Shown here one piece after another: positions 15,401 through 23,315 of a stretch of 64,000 nt of DNA. The notes below the pieces were generated by a model. It made no database searches. It had not been told where the DNA came from and saw only the letters and a list, made by a program, of their open reading frames with translations. Numbering within the stretch: position 1 is the stretch's first letter; every line of letters starts with the position of its first letter. This stretch comes from Roseivirga misakiensis (GTDB taxonomy: Bacteria > Bacteroidota > Bacteroidia > Cytophagales > Cyclobacteriaceae), in contig NZ_MDGQ01000003.1 of the NCBI RefSeq assembly GCF_001747105.1, positions 62,001 through 126,000 on the forward strand, in the 5' to 3' direction. Made by a program: the position numbers and the translations under genes.

Positions 15401-18400
15401 GCGGTGAGTGCTGAATTGACTTTCTCCATTGTTCCACTGATAAACCAACGACCTGTTGACTGGTTGTATACTTCTCCATTTCCAGAATCGGATGTGAGTA
15501 TGCCATGTTCTGGTGTTGATAGCATTAATGATGCCTCTACAACATCTTCATCTGTTAGGCCTGAAATAATGATATCAGTAAGTTCAACCAATTCATCTTC
15601 TACATAAGATATCAATTGCGTTAGGTTCGTAGCCTCGACTTTATCTGATGCTTTAACAGTAAGATCAAAAGATTGGGTTGTATTCGATCCATACAAATCT
15701 GTTGCCTTAATCTCTACTTCAAAAACTTTCCCTTCATCATTCACATCAGCTATACCCCGCAGGGCCTTAACAGTCTCAAAAAATGTTTTCACTGTACCTC
15801 CACCCATATCGGTCGAGTATAACTTATCGTTGGCATAAACAAGTTTATAATGCAGATTTGGCAAGTAATCAATTGCATCAATTCCATGTTTAAAAGGCCT
15901 GTTATTTAAGCCAGCAAAAGGTTTTAATACACTCTGCTTCAAGTCTAACAAGTATATTTTACTATCACTTTCATTTGAAATAAAGGCCGTAGTATCGTTT
16001 AAAAAATCTACGGACTGAGATCTAAAACTCGGGTCCTCTAAAATCAACTTTTGAACTGAACCATCCTCTACCAGATATACATTGTTTGATCCCTTGTCGG
16101 AAAGGATAAGTTGATCATTAGAGTTTATGGCAAAATGAACTGGTTGAGATATATCGAAACCTGGTGTATTTCCATCTACATAATTGCTAACCACACCTTC
16201 CTTACTTATCATTCTGATAGCTTTTGGATTAGCTTGGAGTACGAACACATTTCCCTCGCTATCGATTTGGATATCTATTGGTGAGGAGAGTGACGCAGAC
16301 TCAACAGGTCCGTTGTCGTTTCCAGCTGATGCAATTATAGACGAAACCTCCCCTGAACTCGATACCTTGGCCAATCTTGAAGAACCGAAATCCACAACAT
16401 AGAGATCCCCGTCAGGACCAAGAGCAATACCTTCCAAACTTCTGAATTTTGCGTCCTGAGGACCTCCATCTGCAAAACCGTAACCATTACCAGAAAAACG
16501 GGTGAGGACACCCTCTTTGGACAGTTTGTAGATTTTGTTACTCCCGCGATCAGATATGTAAGCAATTCCTTCAGAATCAAAGACGATATCGGTTGGTTGA
16601 GATAGCCTTGCACTTCTTCTGCTTCCAGGTTCGTCCCCTATTCCTCCAACCCCAATTAGATTTCCTACTACCCAGGTACTATCGCCGTTCAAGAATGAGG
16701 GTGATTTTATAACCTCTAACTGATAGGCATCGTCAGAGGGTAGAGTTGGCGAATATTGATATTCAATTCCTGAATATGCGTTAAGTGTGGGAGTAGACTG
16801 AATTGTAGGTGGAAGAAATGGTTCATAAACCTCTATATTTAGGTTTATTGTTACGTTACACTGACCATCTGAGAGTCTAAAAGAGAACCACTTTTTTCCA
16901 GCTTTAACTGAACCGGTGTTAAAAGTTACATCAATAACTTGACTCGTCTGGTCGATAGAAAAGTCGAAATCATCTAAGTCAATAAAATCACCCATTGTAG
17001 AGCCGAGATTACCAGTGCTTATAGGAGTAATAGTGAGCTCTTGACTTTCATTCGGCCCTGCACTTAATTGAGTTAATTGAAACTTAAACTCATCGTTTGT
17101 TGAAAAAATATAATCGCTTTGTGAAGTTGCACTAGGGCAATCGTTAATACCCTGTACTTCAAAACTCACTGTCAATTCAGTATCCGAATTTAGTTCACCA
17201 TCGGTAGCTCTGATCTTAAAACCATCAATTTCTCCAAAAGCATCTGCTGCAGGAGTCCAATTGTAACTTTGATTAACGACCAAAGTATCACCAACTTTGG
17301 CTGGAGCATTATTTGTCTCGAAGTTACCAGAGAGGTCACCAGAGACTATCTCAGTAATCAAATATTTAACCTCATCACCGTCTTGGTCAGTGGCCTGGAT
17401 CTTTGACCAGAAATTATCATTACTAAAATAGAATGTTCGATCTTCACTTAAACCAGTAATCAAATTAACATCTGAAAGGACTGGTTTAAAATCATTAACA
17501 GCGTTGACAGTAACTCTTCCTAGACCTCCTTCATTAATATTCAAACCATCCTCAATCCTCAATTCAACATCAAAAACACCAAATGCATTTTCCTCAGGAA
17601 AAACAGTAACATCATAAAAAGTAGTATCCCCATCAGTTTTTGTTTTCTCAACGACAATATTTTCGTCATTTATCAAGCTTTCAGCAGCAGGAGAGCTTGC
17701 TTTAATCTTTATCAAGTCATTCTCAGCATTAAATAATTTGAACGAAAGCTTACCAGTTTCATCTTCATTAATACTGATTCGATCAATAATTGGATAATAA
17801 ACGGGCCTTTCATTACTTGTTGTTCCAAACCAACTTTCGCTATCTCCTGAACCTTTAGCTACGACGCTGTATTCTCCAGACATTAATAAAGGGAGGTCAA
17901 TATCATTAAAGGGTAATGCTACATTTGTAACGAAAGTGGTATCCAAAATATCATTTAAGTCATATTTAAGAACCCTTAGGCTTGTTGTGCTATTATCTAG
18001 GTTAGAAAAAGATAATCGAACTTCTGAAGTATAATCATCCCCCGAAAACTTTCTCTCTAACCTTACCTTTGGGGGCAATAACAAATCAATTGAAGGGGGG
18101 GCTATCAAAAAGTTTGAGAAATCAACCTTACCATAGCTAATAAAATCATCATAATGCCAAATGGTGTTTTCAATTTCTTCCAATGAATTTAAACCATCGA
18201 AATAATTTGACCGAGCATTGACGTCTTTGGAGCTTGTATTTGAAATTGCGCTGTAAAGGGTGTTAAAAAAACTATTATTTGAAATGTTTGTACCGGCATG
18301 ATCCGTTATAGAAATAGCGTCATAATTATTCTCGAAGTGCGAATTGGAAATGGAATTCAAACCAGCCACATTATAACCGTCTCTTCCGGTAATTAAAACG

Positions 18401-19395
18401 CCATAAGACTGAGGAGTACGTACATAACAGTCAGACATATTCAATCTACCTACAAAAATAAGAGCTCCAATTCCAGCTGAAGAGGAATTACCATACTCTC
18501 CTGTTCTGAGGTTTCTATTGTTGGAGAAAAATATTGATTTTGTTGTTTCTACATAAGCTGAAGGCAAATAAATTGAAGTGTTGATAAACTTGGAATCGTC
18601 GATCGACACTGGACCATTTTTAGGATTTCCACTTCCTTCGATTAATTTAGAATCAATTAGGTCTGCCTTGTTAAATGACAGGTTCGCACCACAACAACCG
18701 ATTACAAATTCAGATTGTTCGAATTTAGATCCATCTATTGTAATGCCATCGTTATATGAACCACTGTATATTACCGAAGATTTGCCATAAGAATTCTTTA
18801 TCTCAATCGGTTCACCTCTTAAATTCCCATAGACTGTGGAGCTGAAAAGTTTTACATTATCCAATAGCAATTTCCCGTTGGCCTGATAACCATCAGTCGC
18901 CAAATAATTACCTAAAAAACTCGAATTAGAAATAGTCAAAACTCCACTTGATTTGACACCAGCCTGATTTCCCTCAGACTCCTTACTTACACGGGCAAAT
19001 AAAGTTCGAGTATTATACGATTCCGCTAACGACTTAACGTTCAGAAAACTTAAAGTTGTATTTGATAAATTAGTCTCTTGAAAGCTTAAAAAAAATTTCG
19101 TTTCTGACGCTTGACTTGGATAAGAATCCTCGAATTTAATAGAATCCTGCTCAGTCCCAACTGCATAAATTGCACCTTTAACAAGTATATAGTAGTTCCC
19201 AGATCTTTTAACCGTTACACCTGGTTCTATTGTTAATTTCTGTCCCGTACCTATTCCTACATCACCTTGAAGTATATATGGAGAATTAGCCTTAGTCCAA
19301 GTGGTATTAGCGTTTATATTGCCGCTTACATTTGTTTGAGCTATAACATTTAGTGAAACAAATAGCCCAATTAAATTTAATAAGATTCTTTTCAT
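6466..19395 (-). CDS. Giant T9SS type A surface protein with five NHL propellers and MBG-like repeats
   Basis: A 4309-residue secreted protein with a signal peptide (MKRILLNLIGLFVSLNVIAQ) and a C-terminal type A sorting domain (about the last 85 residues, from LIAYPVPASDF to KRIIIKR). In order: a right-handed beta-helix-like region (about 20-420) rich in short repeats such as ISNSSF; Ig/cadherin-like domains (about 430-880); five NHL-type six-bladed propeller domains starting near residues 915, 1435, 1958, 2475 and 2992; three MBG-like modules (about 3350-3865); a cadherin-like domain; an Ig-like region; then the sorting domain. NHL blades show DG-rich turns such as GNGYGFADGGPQDAKF and CIRKIDKDGNVTT. 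Between propellers a KPDWLxYN-type Ig module recurs. I see no enzyme active site. A role in adhesion or matrix binding is inference. It is monocistronic with its own terminator. NHL repeats can look like gluconolactonase but the catalytic context is absent. Confidence 0.9.
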   Translation of the reverse strand: MKRILLNLIGLFVSLNVIAQTNVSGNINANTTWTKANSPYILQGDVGIGTGQKLTIEPGVTVKRSGNYYILVKGAIYAVGTEQDSIKFEDSYPSQASETKFFLSFQETNLSNTTLSFLNVKSLAESYNTRTLFARVSKESEGNQAGVKSSGVLTISNSSFLGNYLATDGYQANGKLLLDNVKLFSSTVYGNLRGEPIEIKNSYGKSSVIYSGSYNDGITIDGSKFEQSEFVIGCCGANLSFNKADLIDSKLIEGSGNPKNGPVSIDDSKFINTSIYLPSAYVETTKSIFFSNNRNLRTGEYGNSSSAGIGALIFVGRLNMSDCYVRTPQSYGVLITGRDGYNVAGLNSISNSHFENNYDAISITDHAGTNISNNSFFNTLYSAISNTSSKDVNARSNYFDGLNSLEEIENTIWHYDDFISYGKVDFSNFLIAPPSIDLLLPPKVRLERKFSGDDYTSEVRLSFSNLDNSTTSLRVLKYDLNDILDTTFVTNVALPFNDIDLPLLMSGEYSVVAKGSGDSESWFGTTSNERPVYYPIIDRISINEDETGKLSFKLFNAENDLIKIKASSPAAESLINDENIVVEKTKTDGDTTFYDVTVFPEENAFGVFDVELRIEDGLNINEGGLGRVTVNAVNDFKPVLSDVNLITGLSEDRTFYFSNDNFWSKIQATDQDGDEVKYLITEIVSGDLSGNFETNNAPAKVGDTLVVNQSYNWTPAADAFGEIDGFKIRATDGELNSDTELTVSFEVQGINDCPSATSQSDYIFSTNDEFKFQLTQLSAGPNESQELTITPISTGNLGSTMGDFIDLDDFDFSIDQTSQVIDVTFNTGSVKAGKKWFSFRLSDGQCNVTINLNIEVYEPFLPPTIQSTPTLNAYSGIEYQYSPTLPSDDAYQLEVIKSPSFLNGDSTWVVGNLIGVGGIGDEPGSRRSARLSQPTDIVFDSEGIAYISDRGSNKIYKLSKEGVLTRFSGNGYGFADGGPQDAKFRSLEGIALGPDGDLYVVDFGSSRLAKVSSSGEVSSIIASAGNDNGPVESASLSSPIDIQIDSEGNVFVLQANPKAIRMISKEGVVSNYVDGNTPGFDISQPVHFAINSNDQLILSDKGSNNVYLVEDGSVQKLILEDPSFRSQSVDFLNDTTAFISNESDSKIYLLDLKQSVLKPFAGLNNRPFKHGIDAIDYLPNLHYKLVYANDKLYSTDMGGGTVKTFFETVKALRGIADVNDEGKVFEVEIKATDLYGSNTTQSFDLTVKASDKVEATNLTQLISYVEDELVELTDIIISGLTDEDVVEASLMLSTPEHGILTSDSGNGEVYNQSTGRWFISGTMEKVNSALTAVSFQPTDNLDVNSEILSRVILSGGAIPNEGIIKLEVTPINDAPSLINDPKEKTFTEFEYSFDVQVDDVDNIAYRMDLSTKPDWLAYNLSENSSSVFVGKPEVYDYVDGNSDEARIRNGYDVEIDSKSNLYFLDGNAVRKVDESGTVTTIAGGSGKDDFILAYSLDIDIHDNLYITDIGRRRLTKITREGQLEVILDKTFGDFADGDLETSRFRRLQDVAVDKDGNIFIADSDNYCIRKIDKDGNVTTPIGSRNNPATPIGSFSDIRIDNMVDIEFDAEGNLLIATLSKVYKANFQTMKVELFAGSSFRRIEDGDKEAGSFAEIRSLETDGFGNVYIGEPTALRRIDGNGQLTTLAGNTSTGFAQGTGADNRFKYIEGIVTLSNGDLIVLDQSNNVLRKIDLRRDYFSGVPTASDIGQSNLEFSLTDGNLTSNYSFSIEVQSNGMPVFDGLNNTFSGNEDDVKIDINTLIVSEVETDPVELKLILSDAKSGKIQVSENSDASFSETSGVWEITGSQDHLNTVISQLEFYPAQDFNGLVKVSVEGKRSGGQFTRTGSFNIKINPINDQPIFNQGKINAMVDLPISIDLDIMDIDGNPVNLISENLPPWLSLTSSYDFEMSTIADLDPSGGTIASVDGKIEEATTYRINSVTSNQDGEVYFAEDRKIRKIEGDSVVTIIDHDQITDFYAQQIKRLSFRNNDLIFSTPWNILQYSNGEVSLIAGSALGYNGDQDGSGSDARFNTISDFTIDNDGNLIILDLGSRKVKKFNFATNEVTTIAGTGGYGQTDGDALNSAFQSNYGVFVDKNGAIYVTQSGAVRKIVNGQVSTIPITNGPRYSSGAIYIDLFENAISTESSGIRAHNKESELLRTFFSTFPYARVDGKNDEMNWFSITDIYSPEPGKILIADNSGLDIRLLTYNINYKLIGTPPDGAEGNQILNFSVSDGLSTPNIYEVPIEILAPDRPEVIGLPQSFQYIEDDSPFVLNAISITTGDQDELFEVFMAPSTESLGGLTSTVLDLSDSLKSGVYRLTGNATKLNEILTSLSFEPGLNNDQSGQVDFSFKRFNGTLQTNGSIGLTVTSVNDVPEILNLSDTTAFVGDSLSILFNAFDIEDGPDVSLSFSEKPDWLNYNQIKAQDELLAGTPGKSGFKLGKGDEAQFDTPFHMAHDTSNTFVFVSLNTHSVLRLDKSGEVSLVAGDGRSGFVDGPVASARFDRPSRVVSLKDGSLLVTDLNNEAIRLIKDGQVTTLIGPNSELSLSDIGLGLGLNYAPISMALSNDEKTLILGRYWQIRFITLETLAVESLDISSLTGSVNISMIDVTNNGDLLVSSSSVINRFSSSGTYITRYGSGSYGYNDGPSNQSQFATTAGAVEDPYGNIYVIDRWNYVIRKIDKNDNVSTVLGRSGQGGYQSGINDQIKINTEGNLLWDNGSLIFADNYNHVIRRIELDQEILSGRPKASDLGEAQVKVVVQDAQDAVSTLDFTINVLENDRPSVSGLDTTIFVGERDEFVSIPKVEIQESDTETIELIIESNGSIEYQLGSTQTDLLSFSKEEEAWLLNGKVAELNARLDNLNLYANSFINEKLTFSFRKVGGKLFKIGAIQIFAEPVNDSPILLSQQNYEVTVGETFELNFEATDVDTDVLSFSSEVLPSWLSGDSLRIIQEFSNPIYSAELPDSLVNVLNIAPTDFAINSKGDVFFVDFIKHSIYQLMSDGAFELYAGTGMIGFKDGPKEEAQFSFPRALVIDKMDNFFIGSRGNAGVRKIDTNGIVTTLIASGPISFSNFERVEGPQEIAKPFYVYELAIDSEGNLYTGELFLIGKIDMDKNLSTIAGLYGSFGDVDGQKELVRFNNAQSVIALGVDSLLIWDAQTFKLKRYANDQVKTIAGGQYGFRDGKFDIARFGNVFESKMLSSGKIAFSDQSFYALRLVDLEDGTISTIAGNGYNGDDYGLATESSIGRITSIVELENGDILIGELGKIKRLAYTMPKITGTPQLSDIGEHKFTLRISDGKDGIIEEEIIINVVAPNSAPTVSEITDVEEVYLPESNAELSLFEYFEDAENSDSELIYEVIANLDPTVINPQTISSEDGLLILDVLNAGETELSIKATDEGGLSVSTTFKVVISQADASIKITYDEGIEEDGTGKSVTVTTEPADLLLNITYNGSTELPVEAGTYEVVVSINERNYKGTNTSEFVLLTANNAPTASEIPDILDTYATELTKELSLYEFFKDAEQEDSELTYEVTANSDPTVINPRVINSENGLLILDVLNAGETELSIKATDEKGLSVSTTFKVIIDQAEASINVVYAEGIEEDGTSKSVSVTTEPADLMFDITYNGSTDLPINAGTYEVIVTVNERNYKGVSTSDFVILTANSSPIATEVSDITDTYAPELTIELSVYDYFDDEEQSDDQLTYELVSISDEMIISSTELGANTGLLKLMVNQAGTATIVLKATDERGLSVTNSFDFVIDKATATISFGTLEFVNDGEDKPVTVTTVPEGLSFDLTYSEQLAVPNTVGSYELKVVIDDPNYEGEATATLNITNVAPSKISVSNRAVYENIGASVTIGELSVTDENGVDTHTFSLVDGEVDNDSFEIIDNELLAKSSFDYELKDTYNIKIMVTDNHGGTYEETFQIDVLDVNESPTIDPVDEVQIVKNLGVLSLNLSGLSAGEDTGQNILISTTSSGVVASSSVVLNSDGRSASLSFETTVDQEGNGIITVIVKDDGGTDNNGVDTKTIEISVLVADPNISVVSGSSCGEGSLSLSASGADNYFWYNSPIGGESFDQGAEITVSLSESTTYYVAGVFGNEESELRVPVNASVFEAVEVPIITNTDNVLSVPQIAGLNYQWFKDGVEIADETSNTYNAEESGSYFVMATNDNGCFANSISLDLIITSLEKELDEVNLIAYPVPASDFITLEFEELFKKGTTIKLIGSSGRVFSTNTLKSSTSSVRIDVRGLPSGTHTVLVRDGGKFARKRIIIKR
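7790..9340 (-). repeat. Three tandem MBG-like modules of about 515 bp
   Basis: Within the giant gene three modules of about 172 residues begin near 9330, 8815 and 8295 (PTVSEITD, PTASEIPD, PIATEVSD). Each holds an LSLFEYFxDAE segment, KATDExGLSVS and a YNGSTxLPxxAGTYEV segment, the MBG/YDG-type signature. The first two are very similar even at DNA level, which indicates recent duplication; the third has diverged. Confidence 0.8.
9450..16680 (-). repeat. Five-fold super-repeat: NHL propeller plus Ig-like module, pitch about 1.55 kb
   Basis: Equivalent points in the five NHL domains (the xxxDSxG turn of the first blade) lie near 16580, 15040, 13455, 11910 and 10347. The spacing is therefore 1540, 1585, 1545 and 1563 bp, a nearly constant 513-528 residues. 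Each unit runs from an Ig-like KPDWL-type module through the propeller to a SDIGxxxL linker and a cadherin-like pair. Protein similarity is clear; DNA similarity is low, so the duplications are old. Confidence 0.8.
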
Positions 19396-19572
19396 TAGTG
19401 TGTTCGAGTCTGTCTTAAATATAGCAGACTTCTGAGTAACTAGAGCTATAGTTTATTGAGTTTTAAGACCGCCCATACTAGAACGATATGATTATTTCCA
19501 CCCACACCAGAATATATTCAATAGACAATTATTAAAAATAAGAGATATCCCTGAAGACATTACATACAAAAA

Positions 19573-19598
19573 GCCCTCATCCAATCAAGAATGAGGGC
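19573..19598 (-). terminator. Rho-independent terminator of sdhCAB
   Basis: An 8-bp perfect stem (GCCCTCAT / ATGAGGGC) with the loop CCAATCAAGA and a T-tract on the minus strand lies 26 bp past the sdhB stop. With its A/T tract (19568-19598) it is identical over 31 bp to the terminator after the giant gene. Confidence 0.85.
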
Positions 19599-19623
19599 CT
19601 TTGAAGCTATTAAAATTGATTTT

Positions 19624-20397
19624 CTATGAATCCTGTGAAGACACGCTAGCAGAAAGGTATTCTCTATTCATTCTAGCAATATTCTCAAGTGAAATTCCCT
19701 TAGGACATTCTACTTCACAGGCACCTGTATTAGAACAGTTACCAAAGCCTTCTTCGTCCATTACTTTTACCATATTTTGGACACGTTCTGCAGCTTCTAC
19801 TTGTCCCTGAGGTAACAAAGCGAATTGCGATACCTTAGCCGAAACGAAAAGCATAGCCGATGCATTTTTACATGATGCTACACATGCACCGCAACCAATA
19901 CAAGTAGCAGCGTCGAATGCTTTATCAGCGTCCGCCTTTGGAATTGGAATTGAGTTAGCGTCCTGAGTATTTCCTGAAGTATTTACGCTTACAAAACCTC
20001 CCGCAGCCATTACTCTGTCAAAGGCACTTCTATCAACTACTAAATCTTTGATTACTGGGAAAGCTTTAGCTCTCCATGGTTCTATGTAAATAGTCTGGCC
20101 ATCTTCGAATTCTCTCATGTGCAATTGGCAGGTAGTAATTTCTCTACCCGGACCATGTGCCTCTCCATTGATGTACATGGAGCAGCTACCACAAATCCCT
20201 TCTCGGCAATCGTGATCAAAAGCAACAGGGTCTTTGCCCTCAGCAATAAGTTGCTCATTCAAGATATCCATCATCTCAAGGAAAGAACTGTCAGTAGAAA
20301 TATCAGATACCTGATAAGTCTCCATTTGACCATTTTCCTTGTCGTTCTTCTGTCTCCAAACTTTGAGTGTCAGATTTAATCCTTTTTGTGCTGACAT
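19624..20397 (-). CDS. sdhB: Succinate dehydrogenase/fumarate reductase iron-sulfur subunit
   Basis: The 257-residue electron-transfer subunit of complex II. It carries electrons from the flavoprotein to the membrane cytochrome b. All cluster ligands are visible: the 2Fe-2S site with Cys64, Cys69, Cys72 (CREGICGSC) and Cys90; the first C-terminal set Cys166, Cys169, Cys172, Cys176 ([11 protein letters not shown]); and Cys221, Cys227, Cys231 ([11 protein letters not shown]). These make up the 4Fe-4S and 3Fe-4S centres. It is the last gene of sdhCAB, 28 bp after sdhA, and is followed by a terminator. Gene order and the single membrane subunit fit the B-type enzyme of Bacteroidota, which can work as succinate dehydrogenase with menaquinone; direction cannot be read from sequence. 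Confidence 0.97.
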   Translation of the reverse strand: MSAQKGLNLTLKVWRQKNDKENGQMETYQVSDISTDSSFLEMMDILNEQLIAEGKDPVAFDHDCREGICGSCSMYINGEAHGPGREITTCQLHMREFEDGQTIYIEPWRAKAFPVIKDLVVDRSAFDRVMAAGGFVSVNTSGNTQDANSIPIPKADADKAFDAATCIGCGACVASCKNASAMLFVSAKVSQFALLPQGQVEAAERVQNMVKVMDEEGFGNCSNTGACEVECPKGISLENIARMNREYLSASVSSQDS

Positions 20398-20425
20398 ATT
20401 TTTGAATTTCTAGTGCTTTAAATCC

Positions 20426-22435
20426 TTATTTATACGATCTGGTCTTGAGTTCTATGTTCTCATAGTTCAAGGCTTCCTTGTGCAATACTGCATCTGAAGG
20501 CTCACCTTTATACTCCCAAGCCGAAACATGTGTGAAGTTTTCGTCATCTCTAACAGCCTCTCCTTCTTCCGTACGATGTTCTTCTCGGAAGTGACCTCCA
20601 CAAGACTCCTCTCTTTCTAAGGCATCTCTAGCGAACAATTCTCCTAATTCCAGAAAATCTGCTACTCTACCCGCCTTCTCTAACTCTGGATTCATACTAT
20701 CCGCAGTTCCAGGAACACGAACTTCCTTCCAGAATTCTTCTCTAATCTCTTTAATCTCTGCTATCGCTTCTTTCAAGCCTTTTTCATTTCTGGCCATCCC
20801 TACTTTATTCCACATTACTTTACCTAAGCGTTTGTGGAAATGATCGACAGACTTAGTACCATTATTATTGATAAAGAAATCAATGCTCTTCTTTACTGAA
20901 TTTTCTGCCTTATCAAACTCAGGCAAATCAGTAGAAATTGGTCCAGTTCGGATATCATCGGCAAGATAATCTCCAATGGTATATGGCAATACGAAGTACC
21001 CATCCGCTAAACCTTGCATTAAGGCTGATGCTCCAAGCCTATTGGCACCGTGATCTGAGAAGTTAGCCTCCCCGATCGCGTAGCAACCTGGAATTGTAGT
21101 CATTAAGTCATAATCAACCCAAACACCGCCCATGGTATAGTGTACCGCAGGGTAAATTTTCATTGGTGTTTTGTATGGATTATCAGCGGTAATCTTCTCA
21201 TACATTTGGAAGAGGTTACCATATTTCTTTTCAATTATATCCGTACCCAATTCTTGAATCTTTTGGGCAGAAGCATCATGTAAACCTTGGATATTGGCTT
21301 GCTCTTGGCCATATCGCGTAATCGCTGCGGAGAAATCAAGATATACCGCCTCACCCGTTTCGTTTGTACCTACTCCGAAACCTTCATCGCAGCGCTCTTT
21401 TGCCGCTCTTGATGCAACATCCCTTGGCACAAGGTTACCAAAAGAAGGATATCTACGCTCTAGGTAATAATCTCTATCCTCTTCTTTGATATCGGTAGGT
21501 TTCAGCTTACCAGCGCGAACCGCTTCAGCATCTTCTTTCTTAGCAGGCACCCAAATTCTACCATCATTTCTTAGCGATTCAGACATCAAAGTCAATTTTG
21601 ACTGTTGGTCGCCGTGCTGTGGAATACAAGTTGGATGAATTTGTGTATAGCAAGGGTTAGCAAAGTAAGCTCCTTTCTTATGCACCTTCCAACCAGCTGA
21701 TACATTTGATCCCATGGCGTTAGTAGACAAGAAGAAAACATTACCGTAACCACCCGAAGCGATCACTACTGCGTGAGCAGAATGTCTTTCGATTTCGCCG
21801 TTCACTAGATTCCGGGCAATGATACCTCTAGCTTTTCCATCAACGACAACTACATCCATCATTTCATGACGGTTGTACATCTTAATTTTTCCTTTACCAA
21901 TTTGGCGCGACATAGCAGAATAACAACCTAAAAGTAGTTGCTGCCCCGTTTGACCTTTTGCATAAAAGGTTCTAGATACTTGAACACCACCGAAAGATCG
22001 ATTGTCCAATAGCCCACCATAATCTCTCGCGAAAGGAACACCCTGCGCCACACATTGGTCAATTATATTAGTAGAGACCTCGGCTAGCCTATGGACATTG
22101 GCTTCTCTAGATCGGTAATCGCCTCCCTTTACAGTATCGTAGAATAATCTGTAAGTTGAATCACCATCACCTTGATAATTTTTTGCGGCATTTATACCTC
22201 CCTGAGCAGCAATAGAGTGCGCTCGTCGTGGAGAATCCTGATAGCAGAATGCCTTTACATTATAGCCTAATTCGGCTAAGGTAGCCGCTGCTGATCCACC
22301 AGCTAGCCCTGTACCCACCACAATAACGTCGATGGATCTTTTGTTAGCTGGGTTTACAAGCTTGATGTTATTTTTGTGATTGGTCCATTTATCTGCAATT
22401 GGACCTTTAGGAATTTTTGAATTTAGAGTCGTCAT
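20426..22435 (-). CDS. sdhA: Succinate dehydrogenase/fumarate reductase flavoprotein subunit
   Basis: The 669-residue catalytic subunit that oxidises succinate to fumarate with covalently bound FAD. The N-terminal Rossmann motif is [20 protein letters not shown] (from about residue 41). The FAD-linking region [20 protein letters not shown] contains the histidine used for covalent attachment in this family. The substrate and FAD-closing region shows [12 protein letters not shown] and then [20 protein letters not shown]. The length suits the Bacteroidota/Wolinella-type long subunit. It starts 9 bp after sdhC, in the same transcription unit. Confidence 0.97.
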   Translation of the reverse strand: MTTLNSKIPKGPIADKWTNHKNNIKLVNPANKRSIDVIVVGTGLAGGSAAATLAELGYNVKAFCYQDSPRRAHSIAAQGGINAAKNYQGDGDSTYRLFYDTVKGGDYRSREANVHRLAEVSTNIIDQCVAQGVPFARDYGGLLDNRSFGGVQVSRTFYAKGQTGQQLLLGCYSAMSRQIGKGKIKMYNRHEMMDVVVVDGKARGIIARNLVNGEIERHSAHAVVIASGGYGNVFFLSTNAMGSNVSAGWKVHKKGAYFANPCYTQIHPTCIPQHGDQQSKLTLMSESLRNDGRIWVPAKKEDAEAVRAGKLKPTDIKEEDRDYYLERRYPSFGNLVPRDVASRAAKERCDEGFGVGTNETGEAVYLDFSAAITRYGQEQANIQGLHDASAQKIQELGTDIIEKKYGNLFQMYEKITADNPYKTPMKIYPAVHYTMGGVWVDYDLMTTIPGCYAIGEANFSDHGANRLGASALMQGLADGYFVLPYTIGDYLADDIRTGPISTDLPEFDKAENSVKKSIDFFINNNGTKSVDHFHKRLGKVMWNKVGMARNEKGLKEAIAEIKEIREEFWKEVRVPGTADSMNPELEKAGRVADFLELGELFARDALEREESCGGHFREEHRTEEGEAVRDDENFTHVSAWEYKGEPSDAVLHKEALNYENIELKTRSYK

Positions 22436-22444
22436 ACTTACTTC

Positions 22445-23131
22445 TTAATGCGCAGTTAGATGATGATATAGAGCAATGAAAATAAAGCCTGCTGGAATAG
22501 CGATGGCGTAAAGTTTACCTACTTTTTGAATAGTAGGTGTGTACTTGCTGTGCTTGGCACCCATTGACTGAAAAGCCGACTGGAAACCGTGCAATAAGTG
22601 CATTGCTAAGAAAACAAAAGACAAAACGTAGATACCGACTTTGATCGGGTCTTCAAATTTGTGCGTTAATTCTTCGTAATACCTGTACTCTCCGTTGATC
22701 ATTCCAGACATATCGCCTTGAATGTATTTTACATTGATCTCTGGAATCCAGAAGTCATAGAAGTGCACACAAATAAATCCAAGGATTACCAACCCTGTCC
22801 ATATCATATTTCTTGAGAACCAAGTAGAATTAGCCCCACCGTTATTCATGGCGTATTTTACTTTTCGAGCATTGTTATTCTTTACCTCAAGAATAAATCC
22901 CATGACAAAATGGAATACTACACCGAAAATCAATACTGGCTGTAGAGCGAATTGAACTACTGGATTAGTACCCATAAAATGGGATATCTCATTAAAAGCA
23001 GTATCGCTAAAAACCGATATTAGGTTGATTGTGAAATGCTGAAGTAAGAATATGATCAAGAACAGTGCTGACAGTGCCATGGCGATCTTTCGCCCGATAG
23101 AACTGCTAAAGGTTTGTTTAACCCAACTCAT
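22445..23131 (-). CDS. sdhC: Succinate dehydrogenase cytochrome b subunit
   Basis: A 228-residue membrane anchor of complex II with about five hydrophobic helices (for example IAMALSALFLIIFLLQHFTI, VVFHFVMGFIL, WTGLVILGFICVHFYDFW, VLSFVFLAMHLLHGF, IAIPAGFIFIALYHHL). Histidines inside several helices (QHFT, FHFV, CVHFYD, MHLLHG) are the likely ligands of the two haem b groups of the B-type anchor. No sdhD follows, as expected when one larger subunit replaces SdhC plus SdhD. It is the first gene of sdhCAB, about 27 bp downstream of a strong promoter match. Confidence 0.95.
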   Translation of the reverse strand: MSWVKQTFSSSIGRKIAMALSALFLIIFLLQHFTINLISVFSDTAFNEISHFMGTNPVVQFALQPVLIFGVVFHFVMGFILEVKNNNARKVKYAMNNGGANSTWFSRNMIWTGLVILGFICVHFYDFWIPEINVKYIQGDMSGMINGEYRYYEELTHKFEDPIKVGIYVLSFVFLAMHLLHGFQSAFQSMGAKHSKYTPTIQKVGKLYAIAIPAGFIFIALYHHLTAH

Positions 23132-23157
23132 TTATGATAGTCGTTAAATTTACAATC

Positions 23158-23188
23158 CAAAGTTATACCTCAAACGTTTGCAATCAAA
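23158..23188 (-). promoter_or_regulatory. Bacteroidetes-type promoter of sdhCAB
   Basis: On the minus strand TTTG (23188-23185), a 19-nt gap, then TAACTTTG (23165-23158) exactly match the primary sigma consensus TTTG-N19-21-TAnnTTTG. The expected start of transcription is about 20 nt before the sdhC ATG. Confidence 0.8.
23171..23180. promoter_or_regulatory. Perfect palindrome between -33 and -7 elements
   Basis: CAAACGTTTG is a 10-bp perfect palindrome lying inside the spacer of the sdhCAB promoter, a position where a bound repressor would block polymerase. The regulator is unknown and the palindrome may be chance. Confidence 0.35.
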
Positions 23189-23315
23189 GTCAATTCGTCT
23201 TTGATCTAGTTTGTATGCCCAACAGGATGTGTTAAGCAATTGTTGAGAATTTTTACCGAAAATATCACTAATTCACAATATTTACGTTATCGATTCAAAA
23301 CTGGTCTTTTTAAAG

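Noticed and set aside
15260-15607. Open frames of 60-145 codons opposite or within long genes, such as this one inside the giant gene
   Set aside because: They are shadows of the real frames, with no family motifs, no start context and biased composition.
9450-16680. NHL segments considered as SMP-30/gluconolactonase-type or PQQ enzymes
   Set aside because: Only blade-type repeats are seen, with no metal-binding catalytic set; they occur five times in a structural protein with a sorting domain.
19624-23131. Operon considered as a dedicated fumarate reductase (frd)
   Set aside because: Sequence alone does not separate direction for the B-type enzyme. The sdh name is kept as the neutral choice for a probably aerobic organism.
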